From Pirellulales bacterium (GTDB taxonomy: Bacteria > Planctomycetota > Planctomycetia > Pirellulales > PALSA-1355), in the NCBI GenBank assembly GCA_022844125.1, contig JALHMI010000009.1, forward strand, positions 248,001 through 312,000: a DNA stretch of 64,000 bases, written 5' to 3'. Shown here piece by piece: positions 17,346 to 26,103 of the stretch; position 1 is the stretch's first letter, and every line of letters starts with the position of its first letter. The position numbers and the translations under genes are program-made. The notes beneath the pieces are model-generated. The model searched no databases and was not told the origin of the DNA. It worked only from the letters and a program-made list of their open reading frames with translations.

Positions 17346-17598
17346 CGACCGTCCGGGTCGATGTGCCTCCGCGGTGGTGAGCAAGCAATCTACTCGCCGG
17401 CCCCGCGCGGATCGAATCGCTCAGATTCGACCAGGTCTCCTCGCATTAACTGAGCGTCTCCGGGAGTTGTGCTGAGGTTATTCGGCTTGACGGGCATGCG
17501 ATCTGCAGCATTCACGACTGGCAGTCGCGAACGCGCGAGTGCAAGGGGGTGTTTACATAGGTATCCGAAAGCCTCTTCTCTTGTGCGGAACGGAGCAC
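17346..17598. other. Intergenic sequence, nothing recognised
   Basis: Between the rtcA remnant and the epimerase gene. The open frame can be extended upstream to a GTG at 17539, but without homology to the epimerase fold; no hairpin or good promoter was found. Confidence 0.5.
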
Positions 17599-18690
17599 AT
17601 GATGATGCAAGAACGGCCACTCGTTGTTATCACCGGTAGTTCCGGATTGATCGGTTCGCGTCTGGCGAAGTCGCTGGCCTCGCAGTACTCGATCGTTGGA
17701 CTCGACATGAAGCCGCCTGAGGCAGAGCTGCCAATCACGTGGATCAAGTGCGACCTGACGAATGAAGAGCGGGTGAACGAGGCCCTGGCGATGTTGCGGC
17801 AAGAGCACGGAAGCCGGATCGCCAGCGTCATTCATCTCGCCGCCTACTACGATTTTTCGGGTGAGCCGAGCCCTCTTTATCGCGAACTGACGGTCGAAGG
17901 CACGAAACGGCTGCTGCGCGGCCTGCAGTCGTTCGAGGTGGAACAGTTGATTTTTTCCAGTACGCTGCTGGTCATGCAGTCGGCGGAGGAGGACGAAGCG
18001 TTGACCGCCGAATCTCCGCTGGAGGCCGAGTGGGATTACCCTCAGTCAAAGCTCGGCGCGGAGAGCGCCCTGCGCGAAATGCGCGGCGACATTCCGGTGC
18101 TGGTGCTGCGAATCGCAGGCGTCTATGACGAGGACTGCCATAGCCTGCCCATCGCGCAGCAAATTAGCCGGATCTATGAGAAGCAGCTCGAAAGCTATCT
18201 GTTTCCGGGCGACAAAGACCACGGTCAGTCCTTTGTGCATCTAGACGACCTGGTGGGATGCATTCAGGCGGCAATTGCCCGGCGACAGTCACTGCCGTCC
18301 TATGAAGTGCTGTTGATCGGCGAAGAGGATGTCATGAGCTATGCCGAGTTGCAGGATGAACTTGGCCAGCTGATTCACGGCCGGGAGTGGCCGACGATCC
18401 GCATTCCGAAATTCGCCGCCAAGGCCGGGGCCTGGGTCAAAGGCAAGTTGGCTGCTGCAGATGATGATGCCCCGTTCATCAAGCCCTGGATGATCGACCT
18501 TGCCGACCAGCACTACCCGGTGGACATCGATCGAGCGCGTCAGTCGCTGGGTTGGAATCCTAAGCACACTCTACGGGCCACGCTGCCAGAGATCGTCTCG
18601 CGACTGCACGATGCACCCCGCCGCTGGTACGAAATCAACGGCCTGCCGCTGCCCGAGCGTCTCGCCTCACGCCAGGAGTCGGGACGATGA
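17599..18690 (+). CDS. NAD-dependent epimerase/dehydratase (extended SDR)
   Basis: 363 residues from the ATGATGATG run at 17599; a CGGAG lies just ahead. It opens with [15 protein letters not shown], the GxxGxxG Rossmann site of extended SDRs. [12 protein letters not shown] and [12 protein letters not shown] follow, then the catalytic YPQSK (Tyr-x3-Lys). The C-terminal half ([31 protein letters not shown]) is the usual substrate domain. It could act on a nucleotide sugar or another small molecule. The TGA overlaps the next ATG (ATGA), so it is co-transcribed with the VKOR-like gene. Confidence 0.85.
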   Translation: MMMQERPLVVITGSSGLIGSRLAKSLASQYSIVGLDMKPPEAELPITWIKCDLTNEERVNEALAMLRQEHGSRIASVIHLAAYYDFSGEPSPLYRELTVEGTKRLLRGLQSFEVEQLIFSSTLLVMQSAEEDEALTAESPLEAEWDYPQSKLGAESALREMRGDIPVLVLRIAGVYDEDCHSLPIAQQISRIYEKQLESYLFPGDKDHGQSFVHLDDLVGCIQAAIARRQSLPSYEVLLIGEEDVMSYAELQDELGQLIHGREWPTIRIPKFAAKAGAWVKGKLAAADDDAPFIKPWMIDLADQHYPVDIDRARQSLGWNPKHTLRATLPEIVSRLHDAPRRWYEINGLPLPERLASRQESGR

Positions 18691-19328
18691 GCCAGTCGCT
18701 GCGCGGTTTTCCGGCGGAACGCGCCGATCTCTCCGTGGTCATCCCCCCCTGGAAACACAATCCGTCCGCATGGTCGCAGCGCATTCCGATTTGCATTTTG
18801 GCGCTTGTGGCAACCGTCATCGCGGCCTACATGGCGATGTATCAGTGGCGCATCGTGGACGACGTGTGGGACCCCGTGTTTGGTGAGCAAAGCCGCAAGG
18901 TATTGGACTCGGACGTGGCGAAGCAGATGTATGGCTGGTTTGGCATCCACGACGCGGCGCTGGGCGCGCTTGCGTATCTGGGCGATGCGATTTTTGGTTT
19001 GGCCGGTTCGACGCGTCGCTGGCAGTATCGCCCCTGGCTGGTGATCCTGTTCGGGATTGACGTCATTCCCTTGGGCCTCGTGAGCGCCATCCTGGTTGTT
19101 GCGCAAGGCACCATCGTCGGATACTGGTGCTTCTTGTGCCTCGTAACGGCCGCCATCTCATTGGCGCTGGTCTACATGGCCATCGACGAGGTATACGCTT
19201 CGCTGAAGCTCCTCTACCTGGTCGGCAAACGGACCGGTAGCGCGAAAGCCGTCTGGCTGGCGTTTATCGGGCGCCCCTTCGAAAGCGCCGATCAGGCCGC
19301 AGCGGAAATGGTTCGTCGTGCTGCATAA
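18687..19328 (+). CDS. VKOR-family membrane protein
   Basis: 213 residues with four predicted membrane helices and the CFLC active-site motif at the start of the last helix ([14 protein letters not shown]), the signature of vitamin K epoxide reductase homologues, which reoxidise DsbA-like partners using quinone. The usual pair of loop cysteines between helices 1 and 2 is absent (the loop reads [14 protein letters not shown]), and no thioredoxin domain is fused. Electron transfer may therefore differ or need a partner. It is translationally coupled to the upstream epimerase. Confidence 0.78.
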   Translation: MSQSLRGFPAERADLSVVIPPWKHNPSAWSQRIPICILALVATVIAAYMAMYQWRIVDDVWDPVFGEQSRKVLDSDVAKQMYGWFGIHDAALGALAYLGDAIFGLAGSTRRWQYRPWLVILFGIDVIPLGLVSAILVVAQGTIVGYWCFLCLVTAAISLALVYMAIDEVYASLKLLYLVGKRTGSAKAVWLAFIGRPFESADQAAAEMVRRAA

Positions 19329-19367
19329 GGCACGGTATCTTCAACGTCGAGGTGAAGAGGTGGTTCG

Positions 19368-19700
19368 ATGTGGGCTCGCGATGTCGAAGTGATGCTGGGC
19401 GTATGGTTGATCATCAGCCCGTTCGTCTTCGTACACAGCGACGAGGCGACGCTGTTATGGGCCAGCGATTTCGCCGCCGGCGGGCTCGTCGCCACGTTCG
19501 CTGTGTTATCCTACTGGCGGCCTGCCCGACACGCGCACTTGCTGACACTTCTGGTTGCCCTGTGGCTGGTGGCGTTCGGCAGATTCGGCGCGGCATCGCC
19601 GTTGCCGCCGGGGATGCAGAACGAGATTGTCGTCGGACTTCTGCTCATGATGTTCGCCATCTCCCAACTACGCGACGCAGCCGCCCGACGTCTGGTTTGA
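19368..19700 (+). CDS. SPW-repeat membrane protein
   Basis: 110 residues, four short hydrophobic helices. It carries the SPW-type motif GVWLIISPFVF near the N-terminus, as in the small SPW-repeat proteins of unknown function. Its start at ATG 19368 is 39 bases after the VKOR-like stop and the baeRF3 gene follows 60 bases later, so it is likely in the same transcription unit. Function unknown; neighbours suggest envelope or stress adaptation. Confidence 0.75.
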   Translation: MWARDVEVMLGVWLIISPFVFVHSDEATLLWASDFAAGGLVATFAVLSYWRPARHAHLLTLLVALWLVAFGRFGAASPLPPGMQNEIVVGLLLMMFAISQLRDAAARRLV

Positions 19701-19760
19701 CCAATCAGACCAGACGCTGTCGATGCGGGCGCACCGAGCCAGTCTAGGAGGAAACAGGCC

Positions 19761-20921
19761 ATGACCAACCTGACACAAACGGACCTGTTGCAATTGGTCG
19801 AACACGAGGGGCAGCCATGCGTGTCCATGTTTCTGCCGACTCACGCGGGTGGGCGAGACCAGCGGCAAGATCCCATCCGACTGAAGAATCTGCGGAACGA
19901 GGCCTTCGTCGCGCTGACAGAACGAGGACTGCGCCGCCCGGACGCAGATGCAATTTTGGCGCCGCTCGACGACGTGCTGGTTCAGACGCAGTCGGAACGT
20001 CGCCGCGGCGATAGTCTGGCGTGTTTTCTCGCGGAAGGCTTTTTCCAGGCCTACTCCGTTGGCCTGGAATTGAGCGAACGGCTGGTGGTTGGCAATCGAT
20101 TTTACGTCAAGCCGCTGGTGCCCTTGGTTCAGGCCAATGGACGTTACTATGTGCTGCTGCTCACCAAGGACGATGCGCGGCTGTTCGAAGCGACTCGCGA
20201 TTCATTGCATGAACTCAGGCTGCCGGAAATCCGTCGGGCGGAACCGGACGGGCTGGAGACGCACCTGCAACACCATGCACACCGTTCACCTTCCCAAGGC
20301 CGCGGGGCCACGACGGAAACGATGTTTCACGGCCATGGAGGCGCGGATGACCGCGCGAAAGTCGAGACATTGAATTTTTTTCACCGAGTGGACGACGCCC
20401 TGCAAACGGTGCTACCTGCAGAGCGGACGCCGCTGGTGTTGGCCTGTGTCGGCTACCTGGCGCCAATCTATGCCCAGGCGAACAGCTACCCCAACTTGCT
20501 CCCGAGCCACGTTTCTGGCGGCAGCGAATTGGCGCAGTTGGACGTCTTGCGAGAGCAGGCCTGGCGGGTGGTGCAGCCGAGCTTTCGTGCAGAGCAGGAT
20601 CAGGCCTTGCAGAGATGGGCAAGCCTTCGAGGAAACGAACTGGCGTCGTGCGAGGTGGAGCAAGTCGTCCTGGCCGCCGCGACCGGCCGCGTAGAAGACC
20701 TCTTCGTCAAGCCCGATGCCGAAGTCTGGGGAAGCGTCGACCTTGCCAACCGATCCGTGCATCGAGCCGAATCCAGCGATGCCGCATCGAGTGAACTGGC
20801 AGACGACACCGAGTTGCTGGACTATGCAGTTGCCCAGTGCCTGGCACATGGCGGCAACGTCTACTCCGTTTCAGAAATACCCGACGCGGATTCGCCCCTC
20901 GCCGCCACTTTGCGCTACTGA
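19761..20921 (+). CDS. Archaeo-eukaryotic release-factor-like protein (baeRF3 family)
   Basis: 386 residues behind a strong AGGAGGA site. The pattern PCVSMFLPTHAGGRDQRQDP near the N-terminus, SLACFLAEGFFQAYSVGLEL, and RFYVKPLVPLV...YYVLLLTKDDARLFE is that of the bacterial family 3 proteins related to archaeal/eukaryal peptide-release factor eRF1 and Pelota. The C-terminal part (NVYSVSEIPDADSPLAATLR) fits the third domain. Such proteins are proposed to act on stalled or hibernating ribosomes. It lies two genes from an HPF-like factor, which supports a translation-stress role. The rhodanese gene converges on it with 14 bases between. Confidence 0.8.
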   Translation: MTNLTQTDLLQLVEHEGQPCVSMFLPTHAGGRDQRQDPIRLKNLRNEAFVALTERGLRRPDADAILAPLDDVLVQTQSERRRGDSLACFLAEGFFQAYSVGLELSERLVVGNRFYVKPLVPLVQANGRYYVLLLTKDDARLFEATRDSLHELRLPEIRRAEPDGLETHLQHHAHRSPSQGRGATTETMFHGHGGADDRAKVETLNFFHRVDDALQTVLPAERTPLVLACVGYLAPIYAQANSYPNLLPSHVSGGSELAQLDVLREQAWRVVQPSFRAEQDQALQRWASLRGNELASCEVEQVVLAAATGRVEDLFVKPDAEVWGSVDLANRSVHRAESSDAASSELADDTELLDYAVAQCLAHGGNVYSVSEIPDADSPLAATLRY

Positions 20922-20935
20922 AGCGCAGGGGCCCG

Positions 20936-21274
20936 TCACGCCCCGTCGGTCTGCAGCTTCTCGCCGGAACCTTCCCATCCCTGGGCGCCCGCTTCGAAGT
21001 CGTAAACCTGCGCGAATCCGGCTTCCTCGAGTTTGTGCGCCGCCCTGGTCGACGAATCGCACTGCCGGCTTGCGCAGTAAACCACCACCGGTTCGTCTCG
21101 GCCGCCGATCGCCTGCTCGACTCGCTCGGCAAAGTCCTGCTGGTCTTGCGGAATGTTGATGGACCGCGGGATCCGCGTTTGTTCAAAATTGTCCGCCGGC
21201 AGTGTATTCACGAGCGTTGGCTTCGGTTCGCTGGACAGCATGCGCTTCAAACTGTTAGCGTCGATGGTCTTCAT
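20936..21274 (-). CDS. Rhodanese-like sulfurtransferase domain protein
   Basis: 112 residues, a single rhodanese domain. The active-site loop is CASRQCDSS, with the catalytic Cys at the start of the loop, preceded by PVVVYCAS and followed by AHKLEEAGFAQVYDFEAGAQGW. Single-domain members move sulfane sulfur or act in cyanide/thiosulfate detoxification and redox signalling. No signal peptide, so cytoplasmic. It lies downstream of the HPF-like gene on the same strand with about 150 bases between. Confidence 0.85.
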   Translation of the reverse strand: MKTIDANSLKRMLSSEPKPTLVNTLPADNFEQTRIPRSINIPQDQQDFAERVEQAIGGRDEPVVVYCASRQCDSSTRAAHKLEEAGFAQVYDFEAGAQGWEGSGEKLQTDGA

Positions 21275-21425
21275 GTCGATCTCTCCGTTGCTTTCAGTGG
21301 GTATCCTCCGCTTCTCAGTCGATCTGGTGAAGACGGCGAATTGCCGTCCGTCTTGCCAGCCCTGGCCATCCGAAAGCTGGTTGGCTGCTACGAGACGGAA
21401 AACCGGCTAAGTCATAGCCGCTGGC

Positions 21426-22160
21426 TTATCCTGGCTCACTTCTTTCTTCGATCATGCTTCGTGCGAAGCTGATGTTCGCCAACTCCTCGTCGCTGTGCTC
21501 ATTGAGCAGCTTTACCGATGGGTCAATCAGGCTCTCCAGCCAGTCGCCAAATGGCACCTCCCGCGGATGCGAGTCGTACCGTTCAAACGCGTTGAGGAAG
21601 ACCTCTTCAACCATGTCGGCAAGATCGAAACGCTCGCCCAACTGGGCTTCGATCCGCGGGTAGCGCTGAATCCAGCGTCCGATGCGTTTGCGCAACGGTT
21701 CCTCGAAGGGATACGTCAACACGCGGAACTCGGCATAGTCGCCTTTCGCCACGGCCTCCTGCAACGCGTTCGCCTCCAAGGGGCGGTTCGCAACCACGTC
21801 GTGCCGTGTTCCCTGCGAGTGCTTCGATCGATCCTCTTCGTTCGAGAGTCGATCCTTATACGCCGCGACCTTGTGCACCAGTTTCCGGACGCACCGTTTG
21901 TACCCCGCATACATATCCTCGTCGAGTTCACCCGTAGCGAGCGTTCGCTTGGGCAGCCGTAGTGTGGCCTTGATACGGTAATCCTGGCTGGGCGGCTTGA
22001 ACTCAATCGTTAGGTACAGGTCGCTCACCGGGAACTTCTCAACCGCTTCGCGGAGCGGGTCCAACCCCTTCTCCAATCGCGTAAGTTCTGGTTCGGTCAA
22101 GTCGCAGTTTTCAGTGTCCAGTTCTATACGAATGTTGTAGCTCTGGTCGGAGTACTTCAT
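21426..22160 (-). CDS. HPF/RaiA-like ribosome-associated protein with a sigma-70-like C-terminal segment
   Basis: 244 residues. Residues 1-110 have the alternating strands and helices of ribosome hibernation factors (NIRIELDTENCDL, LYLTIEFKPPSQDYRIKATL, DMYAGYKRCVRKLVHKVAAY). Residues about 140-215 look like sigma-70 region 2: FDLADMVEEVFLNAFERYD followed by PFGDWLESLIDPSVKLL, resembling the DLVQEVF...W helices. No region 4 or helix-turn-helix is present, so it is unlikely to be a working sigma factor. An AGGTGA site precedes ATG 22160. A link between translation silencing and another partner is possible. Confidence 0.62.
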   Translation of the reverse strand: MKYSDQSYNIRIELDTENCDLTEPELTRLEKGLDPLREAVEKFPVSDLYLTIEFKPPSQDYRIKATLRLPKRTLATGELDEDMYAGYKRCVRKLVHKVAAYKDRLSNEEDRSKHSQGTRHDVVANRPLEANALQEAVAKGDYAEFRVLTYPFEEPLRKRIGRWIQRYPRIEAQLGERFDLADMVEEVFLNAFERYDSHPREVPFGDWLESLIDPSVKLLNEHSDEELANISFARSMIEERSEPG

Positions 22161-22325
22161 GGCTCACCTGACGTCGAAGGGTGTCTAAGCTAGTAACGCC
22201 AACTTGTGCAATTCGCGCGCCCGACCTTACTTGGCATCCTAATTGCTGACCTGTTGAGCAATCGTTGTTGAGCCAGCTGGGGAATGAACAAATTACGAGC
22301 GGATTGAGCAAGCCGAGGAACACCC

Positions 22326-22769
22326 ATGAAACCGATGAAAACAGCCCCCCACCCACTCACAGCGCGCACGCTTGTCGGCCTGTTGCTCGTCAGTTCGCTC
22401 TCGCTGCTCGGCTGTTCCGGCACCGACGCAGAAACCCCGCTCAGCGAGGCCCGGCAAGCTCATCAGGCCGCTGAGGAACGGGTGGCGGAGGCGGAGGAGT
22501 CCGTGGAATCGGTCGGAGAATCCCTCGATGACGTGGGCGCCCAGCTTGCCATGCTGAGATCCGAACGCCAACAGTTGCGCGAGCAAGTCGCACTCCAGGA
22601 ACAGCAATTGGGGGACTTACGAAAGTCGCTCGAGCGCGAGAAGCAAGCCCGGACCGATGCTGAGCTGCGGCTCTCAGAGCAAATGGAGCAGAAAGCCAAA
22701 CTCGAGGCGGAACTCGCTCAGGAAAAAGAAGCCCGAGTAAGGGCCGAAACGAAAGGCAATCCGAGTTGA
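22326..22769 (+). CDS. Small coiled-coil lipoprotein
   Basis: 147 residues. A signal peptide ends in the lipobox LLGCS, so the mature protein starts at a lipidated Cys near residue 30. From about residue 40 to the end it is one uninterrupted heptad-rich helix (LSEARQAHQAAEERVAEAEE, ...LREQVALQEQQLGDLRKSLE), without cysteines. It resembles Lpp- or LptE-type periplasmic spacers only in form. Transcribed divergently from the HPF-like gene. Function unknown. Confidence 0.75.
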   Translation: MKPMKTAPHPLTARTLVGLLLVSSLSLLGCSGTDAETPLSEARQAHQAAEERVAEAEESVESVGESLDDVGAQLAMLRSERQQLREQVALQEQQLGDLRKSLEREKQARTDAELRLSEQMEQKAKLEAELAQEKEARVRAETKGNPS

Positions 22770-22864
22770 CTCGCACGTAGGTAGAGACCCATAGAAGGAT
22801 GCGATTGAATCAGCGGCCTGCCAAGCCGCCGTCGAGTGCAGTCCCATCCACGATGGCACCGCGA

Positions 22865-25213
22865 CTACCGTTCCGTGAGCTGGGCTTGAACCGCACGCAA
22901 CTGGTCGATGTCCCCCTCGGTCAGTTTCAGATACTGCGTGTTCGTGCCGGTGTGATCCAGATTGCGGAAACTGTACACAACACGGACCGAATACTCGTCG
23001 GTGTCTTGTTCAGCTGCCTCGGCGAGGATCTGCCCAACGAATTCGCGCACGCTCGTAATACGCTTCATTCCGACCATCCAAAAGTTGTAGCCCTCCACGA
23101 GTTCACCAATCTCCAGGCGATCGGAATGTTCACCCGGATCGAGAATCAATGCTCCGCGATCGTGGTGAAGTTCATAAACGGACTTAAGTTCCGGAGAATT
23201 ATCAGCGAGCTTCATGCCGAGCACATCGACTGTCTTGGGCGGCTTATCCAGGTTGATCGCCTCCAAGCGGAGATCCACTCCGCTCTTGTCGCCATCGAGA
23301 TCCATCGGCAACTTGATCTTTTGGTTAATTTCGAGCGTGTGGGCCCTTAACGTCGACGGTCCGCTGGCGAGTCCGCGCAAGCTGAACTCTCCGTTCGCTC
23401 CGCTCATCGTGGCCTTGCGATCACGGCCGCTGTTCAGAAACGCTTCGACCATCACGTTCGGAACTGGCTTGCCGGCGAGGTTGCGCACCGTGCCAGAAAC
23501 CGTGTGCCCGGTGGGCAGCACGATCCGGATCGACTCGCGCTCGGCGGGGGAAAGCTCATAGATGTCCTTGATGCGAGTAGGGATGTAATCCGGATGTTCA
23601 AACGCGACAAACCCCCGGGCGGTTTCCTCGCGCACACGGGGTTCCAGGGCGTAGTTGAATAGCTCGAACGAGCCATCCGAGTTGCTGGCGGTTCTCTCAA
23701 CCCCGCCTGTCCCATCCGCGAAGACGACGTTGGCTCCAATCTCTACGCCCGAGATCGGCTGGCCTTGCTCGTCAACGACAGTCCCTTTCAGATACAGCGC
23801 AGGCTGCAGAACAAAGGAGGCATCCGCTTGGGTGCCGGGCGCAATGGAGACTTTCCTCGCGTCGCCACCGCTCATCAAGGTGCCCACCGATCTCCGGTAT
23901 CCCGGCTTCAGGACGTCGAACGAGACGCTTGTCGGTCTGATCGTGGGAACCTGCAGGCGATACTCGCCCTTCTCATCGGTTTGAGCTTCCAGCGTCTTGT
24001 GCTTCGAGTCCACAAACCGCATGTTCCTGGCCGGGAGCGCGACGATCACGCGCGCGTCGCGAACCGGCTCGCCGGCCTCATTCGTTACGCGGCCGCTCAG
24101 CACCGCGACCGAAGTCGTTTTTGACTCAGCTTGGGCCTTCTCTTCCTCCGCTTGAACCCTCGCGGTGAAAGCCATTACCAGCGGAAACACGGCAAGCGCC
24201 GCGATGCACAGGCCGCTTCGAACATCGAGCCGATAAGTCATGGGTTGTGCCATCATCTTGATTCTCCTGGCGAGTGAACCGGTGGAATGGACCGCGGTGG
24301 AAAGTGGCGCGAAGACACGAGGTTCTTCCGAGAGGAACTCGACCGTGTCGACTAAAGCTGCTGCGTAGTCCCGCTCCTGACGCGGCGCGAGTTCCAATGC
24401 GCTCTGGTCGCAGCACTGTTCTTCGAGATCACGCATTTGCCAGCAGGCAATCCACACGATCGGATGCCACCAGAACATGATCGTCGCCGCTAGCTCCAGC
24501 AGGCGAACCCGGTGGTCGCGTCGGCGGATGTGAGCCAACTCATGGGCGATGATCGCCGCCTGGGCATTCTCATTCAGCCGGGCGAAGAGTTCGGCGGGCA
24601 GAATCATGCGCGGCGGCCCGCCGATCGACCAGATTAGCGGCGGCAAGCGAAGCGGCGTCACCAACACCTGAGGGACGTGCTGCATCCCCATCCTGCCTGC
24701 AACTCGCGCGACCAGCTTCGAGATGGCGGGCGGCGGCGCCCCGACCTTTTGCAGACTCCTGGCGAAGCGTCGAATGAGAATCGTGTAGCCAAGAGCGACC
24801 GATGAGGCCCCCAGCGCCCACACGAAAACGAGGATCGCGGAGACGGACCACGGGTCGACTGCGGGGGAAAGAGTCGACGTTCCTGGCGCTGCGCCGTGAC
24901 CGCTGGCGCTGGCGGCGGAACCGTCCTGGCTCGGGAAATCGCGGTCCGTGGAAGCCGCCGGGTTCACCATCGCTGATTGCGCCGACGGCGACAGTGCGGC
25001 GGAGTCTTCGCGAACTGTTCCTGGAAACCAGGAACCGGCGAAGGGTAGTCCTGAAATCACCACAGGCGGAGTAAACAGCTTGAGCAACACGATCACCCAA
25101 AGCAGATGAAGGGCGGCAGGGTTCTTCCACACCCGACCAAGCAGCGCGGCCCCGATTCCCAGAAACGTGGCCAGAATCGCGTTGCTGGCGATGATTTCCC
25201 AAGCATTTATCAT
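22865..25213 (-). CDS. BlaR1-like M56 metallopeptidase with carboxypeptidase-regulatory-like repeats
   Basis: 782 residues. Residues 1-330 form the membrane M56 peptidase of BlaR1/MecR1 proteins: several membrane helices and the zinc motif HELAHIRRRDH near residue 223, with WHPIVW and LEEQCCD downstream. The usual C-terminal penicillin-binding sensor is absent. It is replaced by at least three carboxypeptidase-regulatory-like beta domains (LSGRVTNEAGEPVRDARVIV, LKGTVVDEQGQPISGVEIGA, VSGTVRNLAGKPVPNVMVEA). The predicted role is to sense an envelope signal and cleave BlaI, encoded 50 bases upstream in the same operon; the ligand is unknown. Confidence 0.88.
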   Translation of the reverse strand: MINAWEIIASNAILATFLGIGAALLGRVWKNPAALHLLWVIVLLKLFTPPVVISGLPFAGSWFPGTVREDSAALSPSAQSAMVNPAASTDRDFPSQDGSAASASGHGAAPGTSTLSPAVDPWSVSAILVFVWALGASSVALGYTILIRRFARSLQKVGAPPPAISKLVARVAGRMGMQHVPQVLVTPLRLPPLIWSIGGPPRMILPAELFARLNENAQAAIIAHELAHIRRRDHRVRLLELAATIMFWWHPIVWIACWQMRDLEEQCCDQSALELAPRQERDYAAALVDTVEFLSEEPRVFAPLSTAVHSTGSLARRIKMMAQPMTYRLDVRSGLCIAALAVFPLVMAFTARVQAEEEKAQAESKTTSVAVLSGRVTNEAGEPVRDARVIVALPARNMRFVDSKHKTLEAQTDEKGEYRLQVPTIRPTSVSFDVLKPGYRRSVGTLMSGGDARKVSIAPGTQADASFVLQPALYLKGTVVDEQGQPISGVEIGANVVFADGTGGVERTASNSDGSFELFNYALEPRVREETARGFVAFEHPDYIPTRIKDIYELSPAERESIRIVLPTGHTVSGTVRNLAGKPVPNVMVEAFLNSGRDRKATMSGANGEFSLRGLASGPSTLRAHTLEINQKIKLPMDLDGDKSGVDLRLEAINLDKPPKTVDVLGMKLADNSPELKSVYELHHDRGALILDPGEHSDRLEIGELVEGYNFWMVGMKRITSVREFVGQILAEAAEQDTDEYSVRVVYSFRNLDHTGTNTQYLKLTEGDIDQLRAVQAQLTER

Positions 25214-25263
25214 GAGTGTCTCGCGTTGGCTCGGGGTGACTCACGAAGGCGCCGGCGGAAAGG

Positions 25264-25647
25264 CTACTTTTCTGGCGGCCACAGTTCATGGATCAGTTGG
25301 CGAAGTTGCTCGCGGTTCTTTCTCGAGATCCCCTTGGAGCGAAGCAAGGTCGTCACGAGCGGAGTGAGGGCACCGTCGCACAGTCGATCGGCCAGCTCCC
25401 GCAGACGGTGCTGCAGGAAGTCCTCTCGACTGACCAGCGCGCGGAATTGATGTGCTCGTTCGCTCCGATCGCGAACGATACAGCCCTTCGCTTCCAGTCT
25501 TTCGAGCAACTTTTGCACCGAGGCTACTTTAGAATCGGACACCTGTTCATAAATGGCGTCCGCGATGTCACGGCTCGTTGGGGTTCCCCGCTCCCAGATG
25601 ACCTCCAGGATCGAGAGCTCCCCATCGGTGACTTGTTCGATTTGCAT
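25264..25647 (-). CDS. BlaI/MecI/CopY-family transcriptional repressor
   Basis: 127 residues from ATG 25647, the usual length for the family. It begins MQIEQVTDGELSILEVIWER, with the winged helix through TSRDIADAIYEQ and SVQKLLERLEAKGCIVRD, and ends in the dimerisation helices. A longer in-frame ATG at 25710 would overlap the predicted -10 box and the 15-bp operator, so the shorter start is chosen. It should repress its own operon with BlaR1 until the M56 protein cleaves it. Confidence 0.88.
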   Translation of the reverse strand: MQIEQVTDGELSILEVIWERGTPTSRDIADAIYEQVSDSKVASVQKLLERLEAKGCIVRDRSERAHQFRALVSREDFLQHRLRELADRLCDGALTPLVTTLLRSKGISRKNREQLRQLIHELWPPEK

Positions 25648-25686
25648 GCGCCTACGATCCAGCTCTGCGATCCGAAGAGGTTCGAT

Positions 25687-25701
25687 GACAGACGGTCTGT
25701 C
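25687..25701. promoter_or_regulatory. Predicted BlaI operator palindrome
   Basis: GACAGACGGTCTGTC is a perfect 15-bp palindrome around a central base. It lies 40 bases upstream of the chosen blaI start and just downstream of the predicted -10 box, so bound repressor would block initiation. BlaI/MecI operators share the ACA...TGT core. The match is by position and symmetry, not by proven binding. Confidence 0.65.
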
Positions 25702-25708
25702 TGTCGAC

Positions 25709-25736
25709 ATCCTACTCGATTCGCACGGTGTGTCAA
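25709..25736 (-). promoter_or_regulatory. Predicted sigma-70-type promoter of the blaI-blaR1 operon
   Basis: On the minus strand TTGACA (25731-25736) is followed after 16 bases by TAGGAT (25709-25714). The expected transcription start falls at about 25702, directly at the operator edge. The arrangement supports an autoregulated operon and the short blaI start. Confidence 0.6.
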
Positions 25737-25858
25737 TCAGGATCTGGCGGGTTCGTCCCTCCGGATTTCGACGCGCTCGCCAACGGCGTGCGATCCCCCC
25801 CATAAAAAACGCCGGAACTTTCGCTCGGGCGTTTACCGCCATGCGTCATCTTCAAAAG

Positions 25859-26067
25859 TGGAGGCGGCGGGAAACTTGGTGGAATCCTCGGAAGAAATGC
25901 CTCACTCACAAAACAGTTGCGCAGCAAGCGGCGCAGATTGTGAGCGGGCCACAGGGGCTGCTCATAGCATCGTCGGCGATCCTGATCTGATCTCGATCGT
26001 GCAGGTTTGGCCGAGCCTGCCGAAGGCGATACGAGCAGGGTTCCTGGCTATTGCGCGGGCAACGCAA
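25859..26067 (+). repeat. Direct repeat A: integration-scar-like sequence starting like a tmRNA/tRNA 3' end
   Basis: It begins TGGAGGCGGCGGGAA, identical to the first 15 bases of the copy at 44620. After a diverged stretch, the part from about 25919 aligns with that copy as DNA and protein: DPDLISIVQVWPSLPKAIRA...GFLAIA here against DPDLIAVIQ...WPGLTEAIRAGILAMM there. No start codon or intact gene is present. The reverse complement of the opening matches the T-arm and acceptor end of tmRNA/tRNA genes, common integrase targets. Confidence 0.6.
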
Positions 26068-26103
26068 TCTGGCGAATCGACGCCTTCAGGTTCAACGGCC
26101 AAT

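Noticed and set aside
24126-24416. Small frames within blaR1 as separate genes
   Set aside because: The BlaR1 frame is uninterrupted through the M56 and repeat domains, so these are out-of-frame shadows.
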